From NCBI RefSeq assembly GCF_027111315.2, contig NZ_CP114289.2:3410001-3474000 (forward strand): DNA of 64,000 nucleotides, given 5' to 3'. This DNA is from Flavobacterium limnophilum. Lineage in GTDB: Bacteria > Bacteroidota > Bacteroidia > Flavobacteriales > Flavobacteriaceae. The notes under the pieces were generated by a model. That model made no database searches, was not told the origin of the DNA, and saw only the letters and a program-made list of their open reading frames with translations. Made by a program: the position numbers and the translations under genes. Shown piece by piece: positions 35,201 through 47,900 of this stretch; positions within the stretch are counted from its first letter, which is position 1, and each line of letters starts with the position of its first letter.

Positions 35201-38200
35201 ACTTGCGCCGTTCCCGGTGTCAAGGTGGTTCCGTTGATGGATTGGATGCTCAAGGTATCGCCATCCAAGTCGGTGTCGGCTGTTAATGGGTTTAGCGTTA
35301 CCGTCCCTTCTTCGGCCACGGTGTAGCTGTCGTCAACCGCCACTGGCGCATCGTTGGCCGGGCTTACCGTGATCAATTCGTTGGCCGTGCTGCTACCGCC
35401 GTTTCCATCCGTGATGATATATGGAATGCTCACTGCTGTCGCTGAATTGAAGTTAGCATCTGGAGTGAAAGTAATCACTCCTGCTGCCGTGATGTTGACC
35501 GTTCCGTTGGTTACCGCAATCACTTGCGCCGTTCCCGGTGTCAAGGTGGTTCCGTTGATGGATTGGATGCTCAAGGTATCGCCATCCAAGTCGGTGTCGG
35601 CTGTTAATGGGTTTAGCGTTACCGTCCCTTCTTCGGCCACGGTGTAGCTGTCGTCAACCGCCACTGGAGCATCGTTGGCCGGGCTTACCGTGATCAATTC
35701 GTTGGCCGTGCTGCTACCGCCGTTTCCATCCGTGATGATATATGGAATGCTCACTGCTGTCGCTGAATTGAAGTTAGCATCTGGAGTGAAAGTAATCACG
35801 CCGGCTGCATCTATGTTGACCGTTCCGTTGGTTACCGCAATCACTTGCGCCGTTCCCGGTGTCAAGGTGGTTCCGTTGATGGATTGGATGCTCAAGGTAT
35901 CGCCATCCAAGTCGGTGTCGGCTGTTAATGGGTTTAGCGTTACCGTCCCTTCTTCGGCCACGGTGTAGCTGTCGTCAACCGCCACTGGAGCATCGTTGGC
36001 CGGGCTTACCGTGATCAATTCGTTGGCCGTGCTGCTACCGCCGTTTCCATCCGTGATGATATATGGAATGCTCACTGCTGTCGCTGAATTGAAGTTCAAT
36101 GCTGGAGTGAAAGTAATCACGCCGGCTGCATCTATGTTGACCGTTCCGTTGGTTACCGCAATCACTTGCGCCGTTCCCGGTGTCAAGGTGGTTCCGTTGA
36201 TGGATTGGATGCTCAAGGTATCGCCATCCAAGTCGGTGTCGGCTGTTAATGGGTTTAGCGTTACCGTCCCTTCTTCGGCCACGGTGTAGCTGTCGTCAAC
36301 CGCCACTGGAGCATCGTTGGCCGGGCTTACCGTGATCAATTCGTTGGCCGTGCTGCTACCGCCGTTTCCATCCGTGATGATATATGGAATGCTCACTGCT
36401 GTCGCTGAATTGAAGTTCAATGCTGGAGTGAAAGTAATCACTCCTGCTGCATCTATGTTGACCGTTCCGTTGGTTACCGCAATCACTTGCGCCGTTCCCG
36501 GTGTCAAGGTGGTTCCGTTGATGGATTGGATGCTCAAGGTATCGCCATCCAAGTCGGTGTCGGCTGTTAATGGGTTTAGCGTTACCGTCCCTTCTTCGGC
36601 CACGGTGTAGCTGTCGTCAACCGCCACTGGAGCATCGTTGGCCGGGCTTACCGTGATCAATTCGTTGGCCGTGCTGCTACCGCCGTTTCCATCCGTGATG
36701 ATATATGGAATGCTCACTGCTGTCGCTGAATTGAAGTTCAATGCTGGAGTGAAAGTAATCACGCCGGCTGCATCTATGTTGACCGTTCCGTTGGTTACCG
36801 CAATCACTTGCGCCGTTCCCGGTGTCAAGGTGGTTCCGTTGATGGATTGGATGCTCAAGGTATCGCCATCCAAGTCGGTGTCGGCTGTTAATGGGTTTAG
36901 CGTTACCGTCCCTTCTTCGGCCACGGTGTAGCTGTCGTCAACCGCCACTGGAGCATCGTTGGCCGGGCTTACCGTGATCAATTCGTTGGCCGTGCTGCTA
37001 CCGCCGTTTCCATCCGTGATGATATATGGAATGCTCACTGCTGTCGCTGAATTGAAGTTCAATGCTGGAGTGAAAGTAATCACGCCGGCTGCCGTGATGT
37101 TGACCGTTCCGTTGGTTACCGCAATCACTTGGGCCATTCCCGGGGTCAAGGTGGTTCCATTGATGGATTGGATGCTCAAGGTATCGCCATCCAAGTCGGT
37201 GTCGGCTGTTAATGGGTTTAGCGTTACCGTCCCTTCTTCGGCCACGGTGTAGCTGTCGTCAACCGCCACTGGAGCATCGTTGGCCGGGCTTACCGTGATC
37301 AATTCGTTGGCCGTGCTGCTACCGCCGTTTCCATCCGTGATGATATATGGAATGCTCACTGCTGTCGCTGAATTGAAGTTCAATGCTGGAGTGAAAGTAA
37401 TCACGCCGGCTGCATCTATGTTGACCGTTCCGTTGGTTACCGCAATCACTTGCGCCGTTCCCGGGGTCAAGGTGGTTCCATTGATGGATTGGATGCTCAA
37501 GGTATCGCCATCCAAGTCGGTGTCGGCTGTTAATGGGTTTAGCGTTACCGTCCCTTCTTCGGCCACGGTGTAGCTGTCGTCAACCGCCACTGGAGCATCG
37601 TTGGCCGGGCTTACCGTGATCAATTCGTTGGCCGTGCTGCTACCGCCGTTTCCATCCGTGATGATATATGGAATGCTCACTGCTGTCGCTGAATTGAAGT
37701 TCAATGCTGGAGTGAAAGTAATCACGCCGGCTGCCGTGATGTTGACCGTTCCGTTGGTTACCGCAATCACTTGCGCCGTTCCCGGTGTCAAGGTGGTTCC
37801 GTTGATGGATTGGATGCTCAAGGTATCGCCATCCAAGTCGGTGTCGGCTGTTAATGGGTTTAGCGTTACCGTCCCTTCTTCGGCCACGGTGTAGCTGTCG
37901 TCAACCGCCACTGGAGCATCGTTGGCCGGGCTTACCGTGATCAATTCGTTGGCCGTGCTGCTACCGCCGTTTCCATCCGTGATGATATATGGAATGCTCA
38001 CTGCTGTCGCTGAATTGAAGTTCAATGCTGGAGTGAAAGCAATCACGCCGGCTGCCGTGATGTTGACCGTTCCGTTGGTTACCGCAATCACTTGCGCCGT
38101 TCCCGGGGTCAAGGTGGTTCCGTTGATGGATTGGATGCTCAAGGTATCGCCATCCAAGTCGGTGTCGGCTGTTAATGGGTTTAGCGTTACCGTCCCTTCT

Positions 38201-41200
38201 TCGGCCACGGTGTAGCTGTCGTCAACCGCCACTGGAGCATCGTTGGCCGGGCTTACCGTGATCAATTCGTTGGCCGTGCTGCTACCGCCGTTTCCATCCG
38301 TGATGATATATGGAATGCTCACTGCTGTCGCTGAATTGAAGTTAGCATCTGGAGTGAAAGTAATCACGCCGGCTGCATCTATGTTGACCGTTCCGTTGGT
38401 CACCGCAATCACTTGGGCCGTTCCCGGGGTCAAGGTGGTTCCGTTGATGGATTGGATGCTCAAGGTATCGCCATCCAAGTCGGTGTCGGCTGTTAATGGG
38501 TTTAGCGTTACCGTCCCTTCTTCGGCCACGGTGTAGCTGTCGTCAACCGCCACTGGAGCATCGTTGGCCGGGCTTACCGTGATCAATTCGTTGGCCGTGC
38601 TGCTACCGCCGTTTCCATCCGTGATGATATATGGAATGCTCACTGCTGTCGCTGAATTGAAGTTCAATGCTGGAGTGAAAGTAATCACGCCGGCTGCATC
38701 TATGTTTACGGTTCCGTTGGTTACCGCAATCACTTGCGCCGTTCCCGGTGTCAAGGTGGCTCCATTGATGGATTGGATGCTCAAGGTATCGCCATCCAAG
38801 TCGGTGTCGGCTGTTAATGGGTTTAGCGTTACCGTCCCTTCTTCGGCCACGGTGTAGCTGTCGTCAACCGCCACTGGAGCATCGTTGGCCGGGCTTACCG
38901 TGATCAATTCGTTGGCCGTGCTGCTACCGCCGTTTCCATCCGTGATGATATATGGAATGCTCACTGCTGTCGCTGAATTGAAGTTCAATGCTGGAGTGAA
39001 AGCAATCACGCCGGCTGCCGTGATGTTGACCGTTCCGTTGGTTACCGCAATCACTTGCGCCGTTCCCGGGGTCAAGGTGGTTCCGTTGATGGATTGGATG
39101 CTCAAGGTATCGCCATCCAAGTCGGTGTCGGCTGTTAATGGGTTTAGCGTTACCGTGCCTTCTTCGGCCACGGTGTAGCTGTCGTCAACCGCCACTGGAG
39201 CATCGTTGGCCGGGCTTACCGTGATCAATTCGTTGGCCGTGCTGCTACCGCCGTTTCCATCCGTGATGATATATGGAATGCTCACTGCAGTCGCTGAATT
39301 GAAGTTAGCATCTGGAGTGAAAGTAATCACGCCGGCTGCATCTATGTTGACCGTTCCGTTGGTTACCGCAATCACTTGCGCCGTTCCCGGTGTCAAGGTG
39401 GTTCCGTTGATGGATTGGATGCTCAAGGTATCGCCATCCAAGTCGGTGTCGGCTGTTAATGGGTTTAGCGTTACCGTCCCTTCTTCGGCCACGGTGTAGC
39501 TGTCGTCAACCGCCACTGGAGCATCGTTGGCCGGGCTTACCGTGATCAATTCGTTGGCCGTGCTGCTACCGCCGTTTCCATCCGTGATGATATATGGAAT
39601 GCTCACTGCTGTCGCTGAATTGAAGTTAGCATCTGGAGTGAAAGTAATCACGCCGGCTGCATCTATGTTGACCGTTCCGTTGGTTACCGCAATCACTTGC
39701 GCCGTTCCCGGTGTCAAGGTGGTTCCGTTGATGGATTGGATGCTCAAGGTATCGCCATCCAAGTCGGTGTCGGCTGTTAATGGGTTTAGCGTTACCGTCC
39801 CTTCTTCGGCCACGGTGTAGCTGTCGTCAACCGCCACTGGAGCATCGTTGGCCGGGCTTACCGTGATCAATTCGTTGGCCGTGCTGCTACCGCCGTTTCC
39901 ATCCGTGATGATATATGGAATGCTCACTGCTGTCGCTGAATTGAAGTTCAATGCTGGAGTGAAAGTAATCACGCCGGCTGCATCTATGTTTACGGTTCCC
40001 TTGGTTACCGCAATCACTTGCGCCGTTCCCGGTGTCAAGGTGGTTCCGTTGATGGATTGGATGCTCAAGGTATCGCCATCCAAGTCGGTGTCGGCTGTTA
40101 ATGGGTTTAGCGTTACCGTCCCTTCTTCGGCCACGGTGTAGCTGTCGTCAACCGCCACTGGCGCATCGTTGGCCGGGCTTACCGTGATCAATTCGTTGGC
40201 CGTGCTGCTACCGCCGTTTCCATCCGTGATGATATATGGAATGCTCACTGCTGTCGCTGAATTGAAGTTAGCATCTGGAGTGAAAGTAATCACTCCTGCT
40301 GCCGTGATGTTGACCGTTCCGTTGGTTACCGCAATCACTTGCGCCGTTCCCGGTGTCAAGGTGGTTCCGTTGATGGATTGGATGCTCAAGGTATCGCCAT
40401 CCAAGTCGGTGTCGGCTGTTAATGGGTTTAGCGTTACCGTCCCTTCTTCGGCCACGGTGTAGCTGTCGTCAACCGCCACTGGAGCATCGTTGGCCGGGCT
40501 TACCGTGATCAATTCGTTGGCCGTGCTGCTACCGCCGTTTCCATCCGTGATGATATATGGAATGCTCACTGCTGTCGCTGAATTGAAGTTAGCATCTGGA
40601 GTGAAAGTAATCACGCCGGCTGCATCTATGTTGACCGTTCCGTTGGTTACCGCAATCACTTGCGCCGTTCCCGGTGTCAAGGTGGTTCCGTTGATGGATT
40701 GGATGCTCAAGGTATCGCCATCCAAGTCGGTGTCGGCTGTTAATGGGTTTAGCGTTACCGTCCCTTCTTCGGCCACGGTGTAGCTGTCGTCAACCGCCAC
40801 TGGAGCATCGTTGGCCGGGCTTACCGTGATCAATTCGTTGGCCGTGCTGCTACCGCCGTTTCCATCCGTGATGATATATGGAATGCTCACTGCTGTCGCT
40901 GAATTGAAGTTCAATGCTGGAGTGAAAGTAATCACTCCTGCTGCATCTATGTTGACCGTTCCGTTGGTTACCGCAATCACTTGCGCCGTTCCCGGTGTCA
41001 AGGTGGTTCCGTTGATGGATTGGATGCTCAAGGTATCGCCATCCAAGTCGGTGTCGGCTGTTAATGGGTTTAGCGTTACCGTCCCTTCTTCGGCCACGGT
41101 GTAGCTGTCGTCAACCGCCACTGGAGCATCGTTGGCCGGGCTTACCGTGATCAATTCGTTGGCCGTGCTGCTACCGCCGTTTCCATCCGTGATGATATAT

Positions 41201-41943
41201 GGAATGCTCACTGCTGTCGCTGAATTGAAGTTCAATGCTGGAGTGAAAGTAATCACTCCTGCTGCATCTATGTTGACCGTTCCGTTGGTTACCGCAATCA
41301 CTTGCGCCGTTCCCGGTGTCAAGGTGGTTCCGTTGATGGATTGGATGCTCAAGGTATCGCCATCCAAGTCGGTGTCGGCTGTTAATGGGTTTAGCGTTAC
41401 CGTCCCTTCTTCGGCCACGGTGTAGCTGTCGTCAACCGCCACTGGAGCATCGTTGGCCGGGCTTACCGTGATCAATTCGTTGGCCGTGCTGCTACCGCCG
41501 TTTCCATCCGTGATGATATATGGAATGCTCACTGCTGTCGCTGAATTGAAGTTCAATGCTGGAGTGAAAGTAATCACGCCGGCTGCATCTATGTTGACCG
41601 TTCCGTTGGTTACCGCAATCACTTGCGCCGTTCCCGGTGTCAAGGTGGTTCCGTTGATGGATTGGATGCTCAAGGTATCGCCATCCAAGTCGGTGTCGGC
41701 TGTTAATGGGTTTAGCGTTACCGTCCCTTCTTCGGCCACGGTGTAGCTGTCGTCAACCGCCACTGGAGCATCGTTGGCCGGGCTTACCGTGATCAATTCG
41801 TTGGCCGTGCTGCTACCGCCGTTTCCATCCGTGATGATATATGGAATGCTCACTGCTGTCGCTGAATTGAAGTTCAATGCTGGAGTGAAAGTAATCACGC
41901 CGGCTGCCGTGATGTTGACCGTTCCGTTGGTTACCGCAATCAC
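32236..41943 (-). CDS. Giant adhesin, C-terminal fragment with T9SS sorting domain
   Basis: A 3235-aa frame opening at GTG 41943, which is really an internal valine of a repeat unit ([11 protein letters not shown]). It holds 21 full 107-aa units, the 3' part of the frameshifted unit and a final divergent 106-aa unit. Then come two 108-residue units with DPSGAFTG (34069-34716), four 95-97-residue units, each with Cys pairs in [15 protein letters not shown] (32916-34068), and a DUF11/DUF7507-like domain ([19 protein letters not shown]). The terminal gliding-motility-associated C-terminal domain (type B, TIGR04131 style) has [31 protein letters not shown] and GTYYYILRY. There is no signal peptide, so as a separate product it would stay in the cytosol. 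The stop lies 47 bp before the PorP/SprF-like start. Confidence 0.75.
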   Translation of the reverse strand: MIAVTNGTVNITAAGVITFTPALNFNSATAVSIPYIITDGNGGSSTANELITVSPANDAPVAVDDSYTVAEEGTVTLNPLTADTDLDGDTLSIQSINGTTLTPGTAQVIAVTNGTVNIDAAGVITFTPALNFNSATAVSIPYIITDGNGGSSTANELITVSPANDAPVAVDDSYTVAEEGTVTLNPLTADTDLDGDTLSIQSINGTTLTPGTAQVIAVTNGTVNIDAAGVITFTPALNFNSATAVSIPYIITDGNGGSSTANELITVSPANDAPVAVDDSYTVAEEGTVTLNPLTADTDLDGDTLSIQSINGTTLTPGTAQVIAVTNGTVNIDAAGVITFTPALNFNSATAVSIPYIITDGNGGSSTANELITVSPANDAPVAVDDSYTVAEEGTVTLNPLTADTDLDGDTLSIQSINGTTLTPGTAQVIAVTNGTVNIDAAGVITFTPDANFNSATAVSIPYIITDGNGGSSTANELITVSPANDAPVAVDDSYTVAEEGTVTLNPLTADTDLDGDTLSIQSINGTTLTPGTAQVIAVTNGTVNITAAGVITFTPDANFNSATAVSIPYIITDGNGGSSTANELITVSPANDAPVAVDDSYTVAEEGTVTLNPLTADTDLDGDTLSIQSINGTTLTPGTAQVIAVTKGTVNIDAAGVITFTPALNFNSATAVSIPYIITDGNGGSSTANELITVSPANDAPVAVDDSYTVAEEGTVTLNPLTADTDLDGDTLSIQSINGTTLTPGTAQVIAVTNGTVNIDAAGVITFTPDANFNSATAVSIPYIITDGNGGSSTANELITVSPANDAPVAVDDSYTVAEEGTVTLNPLTADTDLDGDTLSIQSINGTTLTPGTAQVIAVTNGTVNIDAAGVITFTPDANFNSATAVSIPYIITDGNGGSSTANELITVSPANDAPVAVDDSYTVAEEGTVTLNPLTADTDLDGDTLSIQSINGTTLTPGTAQVIAVTNGTVNITAAGVIAFTPALNFNSATAVSIPYIITDGNGGSSTANELITVSPANDAPVAVDDSYTVAEEGTVTLNPLTADTDLDGDTLSIQSINGATLTPGTAQVIAVTNGTVNIDAAGVITFTPALNFNSATAVSIPYIITDGNGGSSTANELITVSPANDAPVAVDDSYTVAEEGTVTLNPLTADTDLDGDTLSIQSINGTTLTPGTAQVIAVTNGTVNIDAAGVITFTPDANFNSATAVSIPYIITDGNGGSSTANELITVSPANDAPVAVDDSYTVAEEGTVTLNPLTADTDLDGDTLSIQSINGTTLTPGTAQVIAVTNGTVNITAAGVIAFTPALNFNSATAVSIPYIITDGNGGSSTANELITVSPANDAPVAVDDSYTVAEEGTVTLNPLTADTDLDGDTLSIQSINGTTLTPGTAQVIAVTNGTVNITAAGVITFTPALNFNSATAVSIPYIITDGNGGSSTANELITVSPANDAPVAVDDSYTVAEEGTVTLNPLTADTDLDGDTLSIQSINGTTLTPGTAQVIAVTNGTVNIDAAGVITFTPALNFNSATAVSIPYIITDGNGGSSTANELITVSPANDAPVAVDDSYTVAEEGTVTLNPLTADTDLDGDTLSIQSINGTTLTPGMAQVIAVTNGTVNITAAGVITFTPALNFNSATAVSIPYIITDGNGGSSTANELITVSPANDAPVAVDDSYTVAEEGTVTLNPLTADTDLDGDTLSIQSINGTTLTPGTAQVIAVTNGTVNIDAAGVITFTPALNFNSATAVSIPYIITDGNGGSSTANELITVSPANDAPVAVDDSYTVAEEGTVTLNPLTADTDLDGDTLSIQSINGTTLTPGTAQVIAVTNGTVNIDAAGVITFTPALNFNSATAVSIPYIITDGNGGSSTANELITVSPANDAPVAVDDSYTVAEEGTVTLNPLTADTDLDGDTLSIQSINGTTLTPGTAQVIAVTNGTVNIDAAGVITFTPALNFNSATAVSIPYIITDGNGGSSTANELITVSPANDAPVAVDDSYTVAEEGTVTLNPLTADTDLDGDTLSIQSINGTTLTPGTAQVIAVTNGTVNIDAAGVITFTPDANFNSATAVSIPYIITDGNGGSSTANELITVSPANDAPVAVDDSYTVAEEGTVTLNPLTADTDLDGDTLSIQSINGTTLTPGTAQVIAVTNGTVNITAAGVITFTPDANFNSATAVSIPYIITDGNGGSSTANELITVSPANDAPVAVDDSYTVAEEGTVTLNPLTADTDLDGDTLSIQSINGTTLTPGTAQVIAVTKGTVNIDAAGVITFTPALNFNSATAVSIPYIITDGNGGSSTANELITVSPANDAPVAVDDSYTVAEEGTVTLNPLTADTDLDGDTLSIQSINGTTLTPGTAQVIAVTNGTVNIDAAGVITFTPALNFNSATAVSIPYVITDGTTTATANELITVTPVNDAPVAVNDTNTIIPSTAVATAINALVATDLDGTIANYTILSLPANGILALSGMAVIINQVLTPVQAAMLTYDPSGAFTGNDSFVFTATDNEGALDISPATIVIPVGNNAPVANDNANAGISSAAGATLIAPLTATDTDGTIVSYTILSLPSKGVLALSGTVVAINQILTPAQVAMLTYDPSGAFTGEDLFTFTATDNNGSLDVTPATTTIVINPSVDATDDVATTVPGGVITTIPSLFANDTVNGNPFTPSQVTLTTLPIGGGILMNADGTITVPANAPSGSYPVTYTICTVATPSVCDTATTTVVVNPSIDATNDVIPVSVAGGVVTTTASLFGNDTVNGNPFTPSQVTLTTLPIGGGILMNADGTITVPANAPSGSYPVTYTICTVATPSVCDTATTTVVVNPSIDATNDVIPVSVAGGVVTTIPSLFANDTVNGNPFTPSQVTMSTLPIGGGILMNADGTITVPANAPSGSYPVTYTICTVATPSVCDTATTTVVVNPSIDAINDVAATVPAGVVTVLPTLYANDNVNGNPFTLSQITLTVLQPIGGGIVMNADGTVTVPANAPSGTYAVNYTICTVATPVVCDTATKTIIVDEKPSIAIIKTATFNDENADGYAQAGETISYVFAITNTGNVVLSNVTVEDNYLPDVILTGSPIASLGIGETNSNAYTATYAIKQNDINMGSIKNQAMVTATSLNGTIVTDLSDNTNILDDKPTVMGVSGCLIEVFNAVSPNGDGDNDVFYIRGLECYPKNSVEIYNRWGVLVFERSGYNNSDRAFKGISEGRVTVNQSEELPEGTYYYILRYQDSASTGHEKAGYLYINR
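32916..34068 (-). repeat. Four tandem 288-bp (96-aa) repeats in the adhesin C-terminal region
   Basis: Units begin [21 protein letters not shown] and IDAINDV and end VVVNPS or IIVDEKPS. Conserved core: [50 protein letters not shown]. Unit lengths are 95, 96, 96 and about 97 residues. Copies 1-3 are nearly identical, the fourth is more diverged. Each unit has two cysteines about ten residues apart, able to form a disulfide outside the cell. Confidence 0.85.
34069..34716 (-). repeat. Two tandem 324-bp repeats between the main array and the 288-bp repeats
   Basis: Two 108-residue cadherin/Ig-like units with shared words [24 protein letters not shown] or [19 protein letters not shown], and FTATDN. 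They are clearly diverged from each other, unlike the main array. Confidence 0.8.
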
Positions 41944-44900
41944 TTGGCCATTCCCGGGGTCAAGGTGGTTCCATTGATGGATTGGATGCTCAAGGTATCG
42001 CCATCCAAGTCGGTGTCGGCTGTTAATGGGTTTAGCGTTACCGTCCCTTCTTCGGCCACGGTGTAGCTGTCGTCAACCGCCACTGGAGCATCGTTGGCCG
42101 GGCTTACCGTGATCAATTCGTTGGCCGTGCTGCTACCGCCGTTTCCATCCGTGATGATATATGGAATGCTCACTGCTGTCGCTGAATTGAAGTTCAATGC
42201 TGGAGTGAAAGTAATCACGCCGGCTGCATCTATGTTGACCGTTCCGTTGGTTACCGCAATCACTTGCGCCGTTCCCGGGGTCAAGGTGGTTCCATTGATG
42301 GATTGGATGCTCAAGGTATCGCCATCCAAGTCGGTGTCGGCTGTTAATGGGTTTAGCGTTACCGTCCCTTCTTCGGCCACGGTGTAGCTGTCGTCAACCG
42401 CCACTGGAGCATCGTTGGCCGGGCTTACCGTGATCAATTCGTTGGCCGTGCTGCTACCGCCGTTTCCATCCGTGATGATATATGGAATGCTCACTGCTGT
42501 CGCTGAATTGAAGTTCAATGCTGGAGTGAAAGTAATCACGCCGGCTGCCGTGATGTTGACCGTTCCGTTGGTTACCGCAATCACTTGCGCCGTTCCCGGT
42601 GTCAAGGTGGTTCCGTTGATGGATTGGATGCTCAAGGTATCGCCATCCAAGTCGGTGTCGGCTGTTAATGGGTTTAGCGTTACCGTCCCTTCTTCGGCCA
42701 CGGTGTAGCTGTCGTCAACCGCCACTGGAGCATCGTTGGCCGGGCTTACCGTGATCAATTCGTTGGCCGTGCTGCTACCGCCGTTTCCATCCGTGATGAT
42801 ATATGGAATGCTCACTGCTGTCGCTGAATTGAAGTTCAATGCTGGAGTGAAAGCAATCACGCCGGCTGCCGTGATGTTGACCGTTCCGTTGGTTACCGCA
42901 ATCACTTGCGCCGTTCCCGGGGTCAAGGTGGTTCCGTTGATGGATTGGATGCTCAAGGTATCGCCATCCAAGTCGGTGTCGGCTGTTAATGGGTTTAGCG
43001 TTACCGTCCCTTCTTCGGCCACGGTGTAGCTGTCGTCAACCGCCACTGGAGCATCGTTGGCCGGGCTTACCGTGATCAATTCGTTGGCCGTGCTGCTACC
43101 GCCGTTTCCATCCGTGATGATATATGGAATGCTCACTGCTGTCGCTGAATTGAAGTTAGCATCTGGAGTGAAAGTAATCACGCCGGCTGCATCTATGTTG
43201 ACCGTTCCGTTGGTCACCGCAATCACTTGGGCCGTTCCCGGGGTCAAGGTGGTTCCGTTGATGGATTGGATGCTCAAGGTATCGCCATCCAAGTCGGTGT
43301 CGGCTGTTAATGGGTTTAGCGTTACCGTCCCTTCTTCGGCCACGGTGTAGCTGTCGTCAACCGCCACTGGAGCATCGTTGGCCGGGCTTACCGTGATCAA
43401 TTCGTTGGCCGTGCTGCTACCGCCGTTTCCATCCGTGATGATATATGGAATGCTCACTGCTGTCGCTGAATTGAAGTTCAATGCTGGAGTGAAAGTAATC
43501 ACGCCGGCTGCATCTATGTTTACGGTTCCGTTGGTTACCGCAATCACTTGCGCCGTTCCCGGTGTCAAGGTGGCTCCATTGATGGATTGGATGCTCAAGG
43601 TATCGCCATCCAAGTCGGTGTCGGCTGTTAATGGGTTTAGCGTTACCGTCCCTTCTTCGGCCACGGTGTAGCTGTCGTCAACCGCCACTGGAGCATCGTT
43701 GGCCGGGCTTACCGTGATCAATTCGTTGGCCGTGCTGCTACCGCCGTTTCCATCCGTGATGATATATGGAATGCTCACTGCTGTCGCTGAATTGAAGTTC
43801 AATGCTGGAGTGAAAGCAATCACGCCGGCTGCCGTGATGTTGACCGTTCCGTTGGTTACCGCAATCACTTGCGCCGTTCCCGGGGTCAAGGTGGTTCCGT
43901 TGATGGATTGGATGCTCAAGGTATCGCCATCCAAGTCGGTGTCGGCTGTTAATGGGTTTAGCGTTACCGTGCCTTCTTCGGCCACGGTGTAGCTGTCGTC
44001 AACCGCCACTGGAGCATCGTTGGCCGGGCTTACCGTGATCAATTCGTTGGCCGTGCTGCTACCGCCGTTTCCATCCGTGATGATATATGGAATGCTCACT
44101 GCAGTCGCTGAATTGAAGTTAGCATCTGGAGTGAAAGTAATCACGCCGGCTGCATCTATGTTGACCGTTCCGTTGGTTACCGCAATCACTTGCGCCGTTC
44201 CCGGTGTCAAGGTGGTTCCGTTGATGGATTGGATGCTCAAGGTATCGCCATCCAAGTCGGTGTCGGCTGTTAATGGGTTTAGCGTTACCGTCCCTTCTTC
44301 GGCCACGGTGTAGCTGTCGTCAACCGCCACTGGAGCATCGTTGGCCGGGCTTACCGTGATCAATTCGTTGGCCGTGCTGCTACCGCCGTTTCCATCCGTG
44401 ATGATATATGGAATGCTCACTGCTGTCGCTGAATTGAAGTTCAATGCTGGAGTGAAAGTAATCACGCCGGCTGCATCTATGTTGACCGTTCCGTTGGTTA
44501 CCGCAATCACTTGCGCCGTTCCCGGTGTCAAGGTGGTTCCGTTGATGGATTGGATGCTCAAGGTATCGCCATCCAAGTCGGTGTCGGCTGTTAATGGGTT
44601 TAGCGTTACCGTCCCTTCTTCGGCCACGGTGTAGCTGTCGTCAACCGCCACTGGAGCATCGTTGGCCGGGCTTACCGTGATCAATTCGTTGGCCGTGCTG
44701 CTACCGCCGTTTCCATCCGTGATGATATATGGAATGCTCACTGCTGTCGCTGAATTGAAGTTCAATGCTGGAGTGAAAGTAATCACTCCTGCTGCATCTA
44801 TGTTGACCGTTCCGTTGGTTACCGCAATCACTTGCGCCGTTCCCGGTGTCAAGGTGGTTCCGTTGATGGATTGGATGCTCAAGGTATCGCCATCCAAGTC

Positions 44901-47900
44901 GGTGTCGGCTGTTAATGGGTTTAGCGTTACCGTCCCTTCTTCGGCCACGGTGTAGCTGTCGTCAACCGCCACTGGAGCATCGTTGGCCGGGCTTACCGTG
45001 ATCAATTCGTTGGCCGTGCTGCTACCGCCGTTTCCATCCGTGATGATATATGGAATGCTCACTGCTGTCGCTGAATTGAAGTTAGCATCTGGAGTGAAAG
45101 TAATCACTCCTGCTGCCGTGATGTTGACCGTTCCGTTGGTTACCGCAATCACTTGCGCCGTTCCCGGTGTCAAGGTGGTTCCGTTGATGGATTGGATGCT
45201 CAAGGTATCGCCATCCAAGTCGGTGTCGGCTGTTAATGGGTTTAGCGTTACCGTCCCTTCTTCGGCCACGGTGTAGCTGTCGTCAACCGCCACTGGAGCA
45301 TCGTTGGCCGGGCTTACCGTGATCAATTCGTTGGCCGTGCTGCTACCGCCGTTTCCATCCGTGATGATATATGGAATGCTCACTGCAGTCGCTGAATTGA
45401 AGTTCAATGCTGGAGTGAAAGTAATCACGCCGGCTGCCGTGATGTTGACCGTTCCGTTGGTTACCGCAATCACTTGCGCCGTTCCCGGTGTCAAGGTGGT
45501 TCCGTTGATGGATTGGATGCTCAAGGTATCGCCATCCAAGTCGGTGTCGGCTGTTAATGGGTTTAGCGTTACCGTCCCTTCTTCGGCCACGGTGTAGCTG
45601 TCGTCAACCGCCACTGGAGCATCGTTGGCCGGGCTTACCGTGATCAATTCGTTGGCCGTGCTGCTACCGCCGTTTCCATCCGTGATGATATATGGAATGC
45701 TCACTGCTGTCGCTGAATTGAAGTTCAATGCTGGAGTGAAAGTAATCACGCCGGCTGCATCTATGTTGACCGTTCCGTTGGTTACCGCAATCACTTGCGC
45801 CGTTCCCGGTGTCAAGGTGGTTCCGTTGATGGATTGGATGCTCAAGGTATCGCCATCCAAGTCGGTGTCGGCTGTTAATGGGTTTAGCGTTACCGTCCCT
45901 TCTTCGGCCACGGTGTAGCTGTCGTCAACCGCCACTGGAGCATCGTTGGCCGGGCTTACCGTGATCAATTCGTTGGCCGTGCTGCTACCGCCGTTTCCAT
46001 CCGTGATGATATATGGAATGCTCACTGCTGTCGCTGAATTGAAGTTAGCATCTGGAGTGAAAGTAATCACGCCGGCTGCATCTATGTTGACCGTTCCGTT
46101 GGTTACCGCAATCACTTGCGCCGTTCCCGGTGTCAAGGTGGTTCCGTTGATGGATTGGATGCTCAAGGTATCGCCATCCAAGTCGGTGTCGGCTGTTAAT
46201 GGGTTTAGCGTTACCGTCCCTTCTTCGGCCACGGTGTAGCTGTCGTCAACCGCCACTGGAGCATCGTTGGCCGGGCTTACCGTGATCAATTCGTTGGCCG
46301 TGCTGCTACCGCCGTTTCCATCCGTGATGATATATGGAATGCTCACTGCTGTCGCTGAATTGAAGTTCAATGCTGGAGTGAAAGTAATCACTCCTGCTGC
46401 ATCTATGTTGACCGTTCCGTTGGTTACCGCAATCACTTGCGCCGTTCCCGGGGTCAAGGTGGTTCCATTGATGGATTGGATGCTCAAGGTATCGCCATCC
46501 AAGTCGGTGTCGGCTGTTAATGGGTTTAGCGTTACCGTCCCTTCTTCGGCCACGGTGTAGCTGTCGTCAACCGCCACTGGAGCATCGTTGGCCGGGCTTA
46601 CCGTGATCAATTCGTTGGCCGTGCTGCTACCGCCGTTTCCATCCGTGATGATATATGGAATGCTCACTGCTGTCGCTGAATTGAAGTTCAATGCTGGAGT
46701 GAAAGTAATCACTCCTGCTGCATCTATGTTGACCGTTCCGTTGGTTACCGCAATCACTTGCGCCGTTCCCGGTGTCAAGGTGGTTCCGTTGATGGATTGG
46801 ATGCTCAAGGTATCGCCATCCAAGTCGGTGTCGGCTGTTAATGGGTTTAGCGTTACCGTCCCTTCTTCGGCCACGGTGTAGCTGTCGTCAACCGCCACTG
46901 GAGCATCGTTGGCCGGGCTTACCGTGATCAATTCGTTGGCCGTGCTGCTACCGCCGTTTCCATCCGTGATGATATATGGAATGCTCACTGCTGTCGCTGA
47001 ATTGAAGTTAGCATCTGGAGTGAAAGTAATCACTCCTGCTGCCGTGATGTTGACCGTTCCGTTGGTTACCGCAATCACTTGCGCCGTTCCCGGTGTCAAG
47101 GTGGTTCCGTTGATGGATTGGATGCTCAAGGTATCGCCATCCAAGTCGGTGTCGGCTGTTAATGGGTTTAGCGTTACCGTCCCTTCTTCGGCCACGGTGT
47201 AGCTGTCGTCAACCGCCACTGGAGCATCGTTGGCCGGGCTTACCGTGATCAATTCGTTGGCCGTGCTGCTACCGCCGTTTCCATCCGTGATGATATATGG
47301 AATGCTCACTGCTGTCGCTGAATTGAAGTTAGCATCTGGAGTGAAAGTAATCACGCCGGCTGCATCTATGTTGACCGTTCCGTTGGTTACCGCAATCACT
47401 TGCGCCGTTCCCGGTGTCAAGGTGGTTCCGTTGATGGATTGGATGCTCAAGGTATCGCCATCCAAGTCGGTGTCGGCTGTTAATGGGTTTAGCGTTACCG
47501 TCCCTTCTTCGGCCACGGTGTAGCTGTCGTCAACCGCCACTGGAGCATCGTTGGCCGGGCTTACCGTGATCAATTCGTTGGCCGTGCTGCTACCGCCGTT
47601 TCCATCCGTGATGATATATGGAATGCTCACTGCTGTCGCTGAATTGAAGTTCAATGCTGGAGTGAAAGTAATCACGCCGGTTGCATCTATGTTGACCGTT
47701 CCGTTGGTTACCGCAATCACTTGCGCCGTTCCCGGTGTCAAGGTGGTTCCGTTGATGGATTGGATGCTCAAGGTATCGCCATCCAAGTCGGTGTCGGCTG
47801 TTAATGGGTTTAGCGTTACCGTCCCTTCTTCGGCCACGGTGTAGCTGTCGTCAACCGCCACTGGAGCATCGTTGGCCGGGCTTACCGTGATCAATTCGTT

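Noticed and set aside
41940..41943. GTGA overlap read as two genes coupled by termination-reinitiation
   Set aside because: The GTG is an internal valine of a repeat unit, the frame change is explained by one missing base relative to sister units, and the second piece lacks any signal peptide.
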